Assembly (NCBI GenBank): GCA_021737405.1
Contig: JAIPEG010000002.1
Location: forward strand, 124,001-188,000
Direction: 5' to 3'
From: Bacteriovoracaceae bacterium
GTDB taxonomy: Bacteria > Bdellovibrionota > Bacteriovoracia > Bacteriovoracales > Bacteriovoracaceae
DNA: 64,000 nt
Below are positions 28,436 through 36,747 of this stretch, in pieces. The notes below the pieces were generated by a model, which was not told the DNA's origin, ran no database searches, and worked only from the letters and a program-made list of their open reading frames with translations. Every line of letters begins with the position of its first letter. Position 1 is the first letter of the stretch. The translations under genes and the position numbers were made by a program.

Positions 28436-29574
28436 TGTTGTCGGTTGCGATCCTTACAAGCCTAAGTCTTCTCTCTGGCTTAGGTAAATCCAAGATCCAA
28501 AGAATTGGTTATTTTATAACCATCTTTACGATTATTGTTTTAATGATCGATACGATTATTTTTTCAGTTGTTGGAAATAGTAATTTTGTGGAAAAAGCAT
28601 ACGCAGAAATATTTTATCTAATGGTACTAGAGATCGTTTTATTTCAATTTTCAAGACCCGTTGATCTATCAAACAGAACCTTGATCCCCTATTATTCAGT
28701 ACCGTTAGTTTTAATACTGTCCGTATTAAGCATGTTTAACTTTTTAGATGCGGGTAACTTTTTTGCAATTTTTTTGTCTTTTTTAATTATTCAAATCTTT
28801 TTAAATATGGGTCCCGGAAATTGGATTTATACAATTAAAAAAACCTTCATTATGGTTACTATCGTTACACTAACGTTCTCCATGCAGGCTGTAGATGCAG
28901 GGCTTTTAAAGACTGGAATGCTTATTTTCTTGTATTGGTTTACAAATGACTTGTTGCCTTTGGGACTCGATAAGGATGCTTTTAAAGATTACTCTTATCC
29001 CTTGGCCAACCGTGTTTTATTGTTTGGAGTTTTAATACTAGGACCAGTATTTAAGATTCCTCATGGTTGGCTTCTTGGTGTGCAGCTTTTTATTTTATGT
29101 ATGGCAATACCGGGAATTCTTTTGGCGAGAACAAGTCTTGAGCTTTGGAAGGTTTTTAAGCGCACTGGTGAAGTATTTCTTATCTTAACTTTTATAAGTC
29201 AAAACGAAGTTTTTGATCACAGTCTTTTAAAGATTATAATTAGTTTCAATATCTATAGTTACCTACCCTATATCTCAAGATCTTTAAAAATATCTGAAAA
29301 GTCTAAAAAGTATTTTTATACTCTCAGCTTCTTATTACTATCTGGTCTCTTTTTGGGAAGTATCAACACTTTTATAACAGAAGTAATAAGAGTGTCGTCT
29401 TTGGGTGGAATAGGTTTAAATATTTTCTATTTTCTCGGGATGTTTTGGTTACTTAACCTAGTGTTTTGGTACGAGTTTAGCGGAAATTACCAAAAAGAAA
29501 GAAAAATTGACCACTTAGCAAATCCAATAACACTATCGGCTATAATTATCGGTGTACTTATAAGTATTGGATAA
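28432..29574 (+). CDS. Candidate degenerate NuoN paralogue (N')
   Basis: 380 aa; MLIFLYWFTNDLLPLGLDKDAFKDYSYPLANRVLLFGVLILGPVFKI is collinear with nuoN [51 protein letters not shown] overlap with M'. Confidence 0.6.
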   Translation: MMLSVAILTSLSLLSGLGKSKIQRIGYFITIFTIIVLMIDTIIFSVVGNSNFVEKAYAEIFYLMVLEIVLFQFSRPVDLSNRTLIPYYSVPLVLILSVLSMFNFLDAGNFFAIFLSFLIIQIFLNMGPGNWIYTIKKTFIMVTIVTLTFSMQAVDAGLLKTGMLIFLYWFTNDLLPLGLDKDAFKDYSYPLANRVLLFGVLILGPVFKIPHGWLLGVQLFILCMAIPGILLARTSLELWKVFKRTGEVFLILTFISQNEVFDHSLLKIIISFNIYSYLPYISRSLKISEKSKKYFYTLSFLLLSGLFLGSINTFITEVIRVSSLGGIGLNIFYFLGMFWLLNLVFWYEFSGNYQKERKIDHLANPITLSAIIIGVLISIG

Positions 29575-32500
29575 TGGCCAAAAAATATCGAATTAAACTT
29601 TCAAATGGTCGGATTGTAGGACCCTTTGTGATCTCCCAAATTGGTGAGCTTTACAATAAGGGTCATATAAATGGCGACGAAGAAGCTCAAGTCTTTCCAG
29701 CGGGTGATTGGAAAGGGATTTCTTTAATCTCGGAAGTAAGTCTACTTTTAAATACATTAGCAAAAGGTGAAACTCCAAAGGTTAATGATGATGGTGATAA
29801 GGATTCAACAATCGCTAGGATCTCCCTTGCGAATAAAAAAGATGAGCAAAGAAAGCAACAGAAAGAGGAAATTAAAAAAGAGAAAATTAAGAAACTAGAG
29901 GAAATAGAGGAAAGTGCTCAAAAGGGTGAACATCAAGAGTTCAGGTTTACCCGTGAAGAGCCCAGCCAGCTAGTAGACTATGAGGCGTTGGAAAGGAAAT
30001 TTAGTGAGAATGCAGTCGTTGAAAAAAATAAAAAAGAAGAAGAGATTTTCGACGAAACCTTAGTTGAAAAAACGGTTGTTATTAAAAGACCCAAGATAAA
30101 TGATGTAGACAAAACCCAAGTTAATTCTGAAGCATTAAAGTGGTTTAAGGAACAAGAGGAAAAGAAAAAAGCTTTGGAAGAAGCAAAAAAAATTGAAAAG
30201 GAAGAGGTCGAAGCAGAAGAACTCGAGGAAGAAATAAACTTTGATGAAAGTACTCAGTTTGTCGATAGAAATGCCCTGGCGGGACTAAAGAGAGAAGCCA
30301 AGGGACTTGAGAAAGAAATAGAGGATGAACGACTAAAAGAATTGGAGTTAACAGAAAAAGAGGATGACCAAGAAGAAGAGGTTTATGAGGAAGAAGCTCC
30401 AAAGAAAAAAAAGGGGATATCCCCTATCGTCGCAATCGCCTTCATTGCAATTATTTGGTTTATTTTAGATGAGGACCCGAAAGACAAGAAGTTTGAGCCA
30501 AAATTTCTAAAAATAACAGCACCTATTACTTATGAAATAGAGGACTCTGAAAAGGCAGAAAGTAATTTCCGCAAAGGGTTAGAGGCATACCGTAGAGGGA
30601 GTTATCTCAGTAGAGTCGAAGCATGTTCTTACTTTAAAACAAGCATAGAATATAAGTTTAAAGATAACCCAGCATTGGGATTTCTGATACTTACCTATGG
30701 TGAACTTTTCAACGATGTATCTAACAAAAGCCAGGGTGCGGCCATCATATTTAACTTAATAAAAATCACACGATCAAAGGTACTTACAGATGTGAATATC
30801 GCGATTGGTACAACGCTCTTTTATGCAAATAATGGAAAATATAATAGTGCTATTAATCTCGTAGAAAACTTTTTAAGAGTTGGGAAGCCCACTCTTAAAC
30901 TTCACTCCTTATACTTAGACCTAGCAATAAATGTCGGTGACCTTACAAAAGCAAAAAAAATTCTAACAAAAATAAAAGAGTTTCCAAATCTTCCACTTGA
31001 AGCCTATCTGGCAATGAGTAAGTTTTATACTTTAGATGAGAGATATGATTTGGGACAAAAGGCGCTTGAAGAAGGACTCCAGAAGTATCCTTCCTCTGTG
31101 GCACTTTTATTAAATTATTCAGAATATCTTTTGAGAGCAGAAAACTTTAAAAAATATTCAGCCGTTCTTAAGCAAGTCGAGAAATTATCATATGAGGGCT
31201 CGCCTAGTTATTATGCCAACTATCTTGAAAATGTCGGCATCTTGTCCGCATATAATAAAGATGTAAAAACCGCTGCATTTCTTTTTAAACTCGCCTTAAA
31301 GATCAATGACACAAATCGACTTAGATCCAAGTTGGCAAGTCTAGAAGTTGGCGGAGGTAAGGTTGCGGAACGATTGATTTTAGAATCGAAAGCATTGGAT
31401 CTTATGAGAAAGTCAAATAAGTTAATAAATGAACGAAAATGGGAGGAGGCCTTTAAGGTAGCAATTGAAGCCGTCGATCTAGATATCAACTTTCTTCCGG
31501 CAGATTTAAACTTAGCAAGATTACAAATCAGACGAGGCTTCTATGAGTCGGCAATAGATACATTGCTATTTCTAAGAAAAGAGTATCCTACAAACCCACA
31601 TGTAAGCTTTACTCTGGTGAAGGCCTTATACGAGGCCAATAAAATAGATGAAGCCCAGTTGGAAGTCGGAGGAATTTCAAACTCAAAACTTCGTCAACAT
31701 CCACTATATGAATCAGTCGTTGGTCATTACTATGAGAAGGCCAAGAGATATCCACTGGCCATAAAATTCCTGAATCAGTCCGTATCAAGGAATCCACTTA
31801 GAGATGAGGACTATTTTTTAATGGCTAAGATTTATTCGAGAAGTAGACAATATAAAGAGAGTAAGGCCAAGTTGTCTGAGGCCATTACACTAGACCCACT
31901 AAATATTGATTATAAGTCTTTATATGCCCAAATATTGTTTGAACTTGAAGGGGCTGATACGGCCATTGGCTATCTTCAGTCAGCCTTAGATACAGACAAT
32001 AAGGATAATCCGAAGTTAATGGGGGATATTGCTACTTTTTATTATAAAAATGGTCAGCTTGCTCAATTTAAGGAAATGAAAGAAAAAATTGAAAAATTAA
32101 ATACTGAAGATCCCGCGTTCTATGCTTTTTTAATCAAAGCTGCCCAAATTGAAGAGAATATGGATAACGTAATAACGAATGCAGAAGCACTCTTGGAGAT
32201 AAACCCTGGTGATGTAGAAACTAGGATGTTGCTGGGTAAAGCTTATGCATCAACAAAAAATTATCGCAAGTCACTTGAAGTTTTGGAAGGGGTCGCTAAA
32301 AGACTTTCTACCTATCCAGGAGCCTACTATTTGATCGCTAAGGTCTATTTGGAGATGAAAGATTATAAAAATGCACTCGCTGCAGCTGAGAAGGAAAAGG
32401 AAAATAACCCAAAAATATATAATGGTTACTATATCCTCGGTGAAACACTTCGATTGCTTGGAAAGTTTACAGAGGCCACTAAGAATTTGGAAAAATCGAT

Positions 32501-32771
32501 ATCTTTAGATCCTAGAAATGTAGAGTCTTTGATGAGCTTAGGATGGATAAAGCTTAATCAAAGAAACTATGAGATAGCTAGGGAACTTTACTTAAGGGCG
32601 AAGAAACAGCAACCCGCCATGCCAGAGATCCGAAAACAACTAGGCTTTATTTATCAAGGCATTGGTCAAAGCGGACTGGCCGTGGAGGAATTCAATACTT
32701 ACTTAAAGCTTTATCCTAACGCGCCGGACCGTTCCCAGGTCGAAAATCAAATTCGTTCACTTTCAAGGTAA
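29574..32771 (+). CDS. GYF_2-like domain - acidic linker - single TM - multi-TPR protein
   Basis: 1065 aa; N-terminus KYRIKLSNGRIVGPFVISQIGELYNKGHINGDEEAQVFPAGDWKGI (GYF_2 pattern), TM ISPIVAIAFIAIIWFIL, long TPR array; TAATG overlap with N'. Confidence 0.8.
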   Translation: MAKKYRIKLSNGRIVGPFVISQIGELYNKGHINGDEEAQVFPAGDWKGISLISEVSLLLNTLAKGETPKVNDDGDKDSTIARISLANKKDEQRKQQKEEIKKEKIKKLEEIEESAQKGEHQEFRFTREEPSQLVDYEALERKFSENAVVEKNKKEEEIFDETLVEKTVVIKRPKINDVDKTQVNSEALKWFKEQEEKKKALEEAKKIEKEEVEAEELEEEINFDESTQFVDRNALAGLKREAKGLEKEIEDERLKELELTEKEDDQEEEVYEEEAPKKKKGISPIVAIAFIAIIWFILDEDPKDKKFEPKFLKITAPITYEIEDSEKAESNFRKGLEAYRRGSYLSRVEACSYFKTSIEYKFKDNPALGFLILTYGELFNDVSNKSQGAAIIFNLIKITRSKVLTDVNIAIGTTLFYANNGKYNSAINLVENFLRVGKPTLKLHSLYLDLAINVGDLTKAKKILTKIKEFPNLPLEAYLAMSKFYTLDERYDLGQKALEEGLQKYPSSVALLLNYSEYLLRAENFKKYSAVLKQVEKLSYEGSPSYYANYLENVGILSAYNKDVKTAAFLFKLALKINDTNRLRSKLASLEVGGGKVAERLILESKALDLMRKSNKLINERKWEEAFKVAIEAVDLDINFLPADLNLARLQIRRGFYESAIDTLLFLRKEYPTNPHVSFTLVKALYEANKIDEAQLEVGGISNSKLRQHPLYESVVGHYYEKAKRYPLAIKFLNQSVSRNPLRDEDYFLMAKIYSRSRQYKESKAKLSEAITLDPLNIDYKSLYAQILFELEGADTAIGYLQSALDTDNKDNPKLMGDIATFYYKNGQLAQFKEMKEKIEKLNTEDPAFYAFLIKAAQIEENMDNVITNAEALLEINPGDVETRMLLGKAYASTKNYRKSLEVLEGVAKRLSTYPGAYYLIAKVYLEMKDYKNALAAAEKEKENNPKIYNGYYILGETLRLLGKFTEATKNLEKSISLDPRNVESLMSLGWIKLNQRNYEIARELYLRAKKQQPAMPEIRKQLGFIYQGIGQSGLAVEEFNTYLKLYPNAPDRSQVENQIRSLSR

Positions 32772-32826
32772 TTTTCACCCTCATATTGTCAATTCACAGG
32801 TCTCCGATTATATTTGTACCTCTCGC

Positions 32827-32914
32827 GGAGGATTGGCTGAGCGGTCGAAAGCGGTGGTTTTGAAAACCATTGACCTTAACGGGTCCGCAGGTTCGAATCC
32901 TGTGTCCTCCGCCA
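32827..32914 (+). tRNA. tRNA-Ser (anticodon TGA)
   Basis: GGAGGAT acceptor / GTCCTCC-G-CCA, anticodon loop TTTGAAA, long variable arm, GGTTCGAATCC T-arm. Confidence 0.95.
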
Positions 32915-32927
32915 TTTAAAAAAAAGC

Positions 32928-33018
32928 GGAGATGTGCCCGAGTGGTCGAAGGGAGCACCTTGCTAAGGTGTCGAACGGTCTGACCGTTCCGTGAGTTCGA
33001 ATCTCACCATCTCCGCCA
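32928..33018 (+). tRNA. tRNA-Ser (anticodon GCT)
   Basis: GGAGATG / CATCTCC-G-CCA, anticodon loop TTGCTAA, long variable arm. Confidence 0.95.
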
Positions 33019-33080
33019 TTTTTTCGAACCTTTCCCTATCAATTCTTTTTAAACTAAAATCATTGGAAAAAGGATAGGTT

Positions 33081-34295
33081 TTGTCTCTTCAAATAATTCG
33101 CCTACGCGTTTTCCAGGTATTAATAACTTTCGCGATCTTGATTTGTTTTATTGAAGTTGGTTTAAGGACTGCTGGCTTTATTATCTCTGGCGGAAAAGTG
33201 GTTTCTGCCGACAAGGGACGCCTTGGTGACATAAGGATTCTTACGTTAGGAGAATCAACAACAGATCGTCGTTTCTTAACGAAGGATAATAAGGCATGGC
33301 CAGAGTACTTAGAGGAGATGGCGAAAAGTAGAGGGTTAAAGGTGAAAGTCTTTAATCACGGTCGCGCAGCAATAACATCCAATGAGATCCTTAATGATCT
33401 TGATGCCCTTTTGAACCACTATAAACCTCACTTCGTTATAACGATGATTGGCATAAATGATTCCGATGTTTGGGCACTAAAGATAAATAAATCTTTTCTA
33501 GCAAGGCTTAAAACTTATCGACTAGTCTCTTGGACATATTGGAGTATTTATAATTTTTTTTCTTACAAGCCACTGGACAGAAGATCATTTGATAAGAATC
33601 AAGTCAATGTAAAAAAATTAACGAAGAAAGAAGAATCGCAGTACTATGCTTTTTTAGCTGAAAAAACTACCCCTATCCTTCCCCTTCCAATCAATGAAAA
33701 GGATAAGGAAGAGAAGTATATAAATGCTAGGGACTTCTATAAAAAATCAATTGAAACAGGTCATTATACAAAAGGTGTTCTTGGCCACTACCTATGGCTA
33801 TTGAGTAAGTTTGAAGATACGACAGGTTGCTCTCGTGTGGTAAGGGATTACGTAGAAAAAGGAGGCATCTTAAACTATGTAGAACTTATGAGCGCCCAAT
33901 CATGCCTTTTAGAAGTACCTCAAAGCCAGAGTTACTTAAGAGAGAATAAAGAGAATCTGAACTTTTCATTAGTTCAAAATGCAGGACTACATAATTATAG
34001 GCGTATCCATAAAAAAATCCTCGACTCCAAGGCCCGTCATGTTGTTATGCAATACCCAATGATGTCGATTGATGAACTTAAGAAAAATATAAGAGGTAAT
34101 TCTGAAACAATTTACATACAAAATTATGAAAACTTTAAAAGCGCATTGGAGATATACAAAGACGAAGATATATTTATAGATAATTTTGCAGACGACTTTG
34201 GTCATACTACAAAATTAGGTCATAAATTAATTGCAAAAGAAGTGTTTAAAAACTTATTTCCTATTTTTAAAGCGTACAAGAAAATTCAGGATTAA
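33081..34295 (+). CDS. Membrane-anchored SGNH/GDSL-hydrolase-like protein
   Basis: N-terminal TM; RILTLGESTTDRR block I, VFNHGRAAITSNEI, FVITMIGINDSD (GxND), C-terminal DDFGHTTKLGHKLIA (DxxH). Confidence 0.72.
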   Translation: MSLQIIRLRVFQVLITFAILICFIEVGLRTAGFIISGGKVVSADKGRLGDIRILTLGESTTDRRFLTKDNKAWPEYLEEMAKSRGLKVKVFNHGRAAITSNEILNDLDALLNHYKPHFVITMIGINDSDVWALKINKSFLARLKTYRLVSWTYWSIYNFFSYKPLDRRSFDKNQVNVKKLTKKEESQYYAFLAEKTTPILPLPINEKDKEEKYINARDFYKKSIETGHYTKGVLGHYLWLLSKFEDTTGCSRVVRDYVEKGGILNYVELMSAQSCLLEVPQSQSYLRENKENLNFSLVQNAGLHNYRRIHKKILDSKARHVVMQYPMMSIDELKKNIRGNSETIYIQNYENFKSALEIYKDEDIFIDNFADDFGHTTKLGHKLIAKEVFKNLFPIFKAYKKIQD

Positions 34296-34439
34296 AGTTC
34301 AAAAACCTAATTTCTAGGCAACTATTTGAAAGAACCTATGAAAATCGGCTAAAGTCGTAAAAATATTCATAGGATTTGCCTTTAGGCATACAATTTCCTT
34401 GAAAAATGCGTCAAAAATGGGTAAAAAACGAGACTACTC

Positions 34440-34516
34440 GCACCCTTAGCTCAGCTGGATAGAGCATCTGACTACGAATCAGAAGGTCGGGCGTTCGAAT
34501 CGCTCAGGGTGCGCCA
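34440..34516 (+). tRNA. tRNA-Arg (anticodon ACG)
   Basis: GCACCCT / AGGGTGC-G-CCA, anticodon stem-loop CTGA CTACGAA TCAG. Confidence 0.96.
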
Positions 34517-34584
34517 CTTTTTTCTTTCAACTAAATTCTTCCAATGATTTCTAACTCGAATAATTATTCATGTATAATAAATGA

Positions 34585-35310
34585 GTGAAGTTAAATATAA
34601 ACAAACTTAGATTAAAACAAGAAATAGATAGAAGTGAAATTCTAAATTGGGGAGTTTTCTTTTTTCTATTATTGGGTTTTTTTTATGAGGCAGTTAGGGA
34701 GTCCAGTTGGTTTTCCCTTGTATTCGCAATACTTATTTCCTCCGCCTATTTTTATCTATTATCTCGATTGCTAAAAAGGCTTTACTATTCTTTTTGGTCA
34801 TTTTTAGGACTCCTAGCATTATTTTTAATGTTTAAAGTTTTCTCTCAACCCCTTTTTTCAATGAGTCTTGTCGCCTACTTTACCGCTTTATTTTTACTGG
34901 GATTGCAGGCTTATTCTTTATGGACGCCAATACTTTATCCAATAGTGAGTTGGTGGGAATATGACTTTAGGTATAGAGATGATTTAAAAATCAATGTATT
35001 GGTTAATGATGATAAATCTGAAGGGCGTCTAACCGACATCAGGCGAGGTGCAGGTTGCGTTGCTTCTTTTAGAGACTTTAAGCTTGGAGAATTTCTAACG
35101 ATTGAACCCTTTGATGATCTTGTTAATATGAAATTTAGAGTAGAGATAATGTCTAAACGAAAATATAGCGTTGGCCGTCCATTTAATTATGGAGTGCGCT
35201 TTATTTTAGATGAAACCGAAGATGCTAACGTATTTGCTAGCTTCGTTAAGTTTTGGAAAAGTGAAAGACGGTTAAAACAAAAGAAGAAATTCAAAAATGA
35301 GCCCTCTTAA
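34585..35310 (+). CDS. Membrane protein with C-terminal PilZ-like domain (weak)
   Basis: N-terminal helices; LKINVLVNDDKSEGRLTDIRRGAGCVAS resembles the PilZ DxSxxG region but lacks a clear RxxxR. Confidence 0.45.
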   Translation: MKLNINKLRLKQEIDRSEILNWGVFFFLLLGFFYEAVRESSWFSLVFAILISSAYFYLLSRLLKRLYYSFWSFLGLLALFLMFKVFSQPLFSMSLVAYFTALFLLGLQAYSLWTPILYPIVSWWEYDFRYRDDLKINVLVNDDKSEGRLTDIRRGAGCVASFRDFKLGEFLTIEPFDDLVNMKFRVEIMSKRKYSVGRPFNYGVRFILDETEDANVFASFVKFWKSERRLKQKKKFKNEPS

Positions 35311-35788
35311 ATTTCAAGATTTAGAGTGGGCCATGGGTGAGGCCCTTCATGAAGCGGAAGAAGCAGGTCGTAGAGACGAGGTTCCTATTGGGGCATGTAT
35401 TTTGGACTCACAAGGAAAGATTCTGGCTTCTGCAGGAAATAATAAAGAATCAACAAAAAATCCAACAGGCCATGCTGAAATATTAGTCCTTAATAAGGCC
35501 GCCCAACTGATTGGTGATTGGCGCTTAAATTCCTGTACCCTTGTTGTGACTCTAGAACCATGCTTGATGTGTATGGGTGCTCTATGGCAATCAAGAATTG
35601 GAAATCTTGTTTTTGGTGCCTATGACCCCAAAGGTGGAGCCCTCTCTCTTAATTATAATGTCCATAAAGACCAAAGGTTAAACCATGCCTTTTCAGTAAT
35701 TGGGGGTATGCGCCATTATGAATGCTCTAATATACTGAGCCAGTTCTTCAAGCAGAAGCGTGGCAAATACAGTTATAAGAACTCATAA
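35297..35788 (+). CDS. tadA: tRNA-specific adenosine deaminase
   Basis: GHAEILVLNKAAQ and TLEPCLMCMGALWQSRI zinc motifs; GALSLNYNVHKDQRLNH. Confidence 0.92.
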   Translation: MSPLKFQDLEWAMGEALHEAEEAGRRDEVPIGACILDSQGKILASAGNNKESTKNPTGHAEILVLNKAAQLIGDWRLNSCTLVVTLEPCLMCMGALWQSRIGNLVFGAYDPKGGALSLNYNVHKDQRLNHAFSVIGGMRHYECSNILSQFFKQKRGKYSYKNS

Positions 35789-35838
35789 TATTAGACACCA
35801 AAAGAGCCCTGTGTTAAAAATTTATTTCTTAAATATGC

Positions 35839-35926
35839 GGAGGATTGGCCGAGTGGTCTAAGGCGCACGCTTGGAAAGCGTGTAAGGGGCAACCCTTCGA
35901 GAGTTCGAATCTCTTGTCCTCCGCCA
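35839..35926 (+). tRNA. tRNA-Ser (anticodon GGA)
   Basis: GGAGGAT / GTCCTCC-G-CCA, anticodon loop TTGGAAA, long variable arm. Confidence 0.95.
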
Positions 35927-36011
35927 TTTAAAATCCCCGACTTCTCTAGGCAACTACTCCAAATGTTTGAAATTGGATTAAGATCGTCTTGTATCGTGAC
36001 GATAAGTCCTC

Positions 36012-36518
36012 ATGAAAATTTATTCAAAACTGCTACCCTTGTTTTTTATAGCTGCGGCGATTTCGTCCTGTGTACCGGAAATTATGGACCCCGAGGCTGG
36101 TGGGGCGATTTGCCCAATGGTAGGTCAAACAGACACTCTTATCGTAAAAATGGTTTCAGATGAGTCCCTGCCAAAAGAGGTGGCCATAGAGTTGACCAAT
36201 TCCAATATCTTGGCAGAGGAAAGTTGTGTAAGTGGCTTCGAGTCAAACTTATCTATTTCTGAGGATAGAAAGATCGTGATCGCAAATTTCAATTTAGCTT
36301 ATGATGAAGGCGATTTTTACTTTCTTCCAGGGTCAGGCATTCCACAGGAAGACTATGCTGATTTTAGAATTTATAAGCTTGAAAATTGTACGAGTGAAAA
36401 AGAACTATTTTATGAAAAGACCAATGTTGCCATAACCTGGCTTAGGAGTAGTAAGTACGCACCAGGTTGTAAAAATGAAAGTTACCATGGTGCGTCTGAG
36501 TTCAAGTACAGGCCATAA
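36012..36518 (+). CDS. Hypothetical lipoprotein
   Basis: MKIYSKLLPLFFIAAAISSC lipobox-like N-terminus; rest unrecognised. Confidence 0.6.
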   Translation: MKIYSKLLPLFFIAAAISSCVPEIMDPEAGGAICPMVGQTDTLIVKMVSDESLPKEVAIELTNSNILAEESCVSGFESNLSISEDRKIVIANFNLAYDEGDFYFLPGSGIPQEDYADFRIYKLENCTSEKELFYEKTNVAITWLRSSKYAPGCKNESYHGASEFKYRP

Positions 36519-36556
36519 AATTTGACAGTGAACTCCCCTATCACCTATATTTTGCA

Positions 36557-36662
36557 GCGGTAGTCAGACCCCAGCAATCGTTTTCTGGGTGAACTCCGCC
36601 AGGTCCGGAAGGAAGCAACGGCAGCCAAAGAGGCGATGTGTTGAAGGTCTGGCTGCCACCCA
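36557..36662 (+). ncRNA. ffs: Bacterial SRP RNA (4.5S)
   Basis: CCAGGTCCGGAAGGAAGCAACGGCAGCC core; ends pair GGTAGTCAGACC with GGTCTGGCTGCC; upstream of dnaX. Confidence 0.94.
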
Positions 36663-36747
36663 AAAACTTTGCCAACCCCCATTATTCATCGGTAGTATAA
36701 GCCCTTAATGTTCTTAAGTTTTATTATGAAAAAGATGGGTTTATAAC

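Noticed and set aside
24284-29574. Block as Mrp antiporter, hydrogenase-4 or formate-hydrogenlyase membrane module
   Set aside because: Those modules have different subunit order and content; here order and local residues follow NuoA-H-J-K-L-M-N and no hydrogenase or MrpE/F/G-like genes are present. Still testable by profile search.
24284-29574. Block as decaying pseudogenes of nuo
   Set aside because: All seven frames are open, with tidy stop/start overlaps and no frameshifts; decay would be expected to break some of them.
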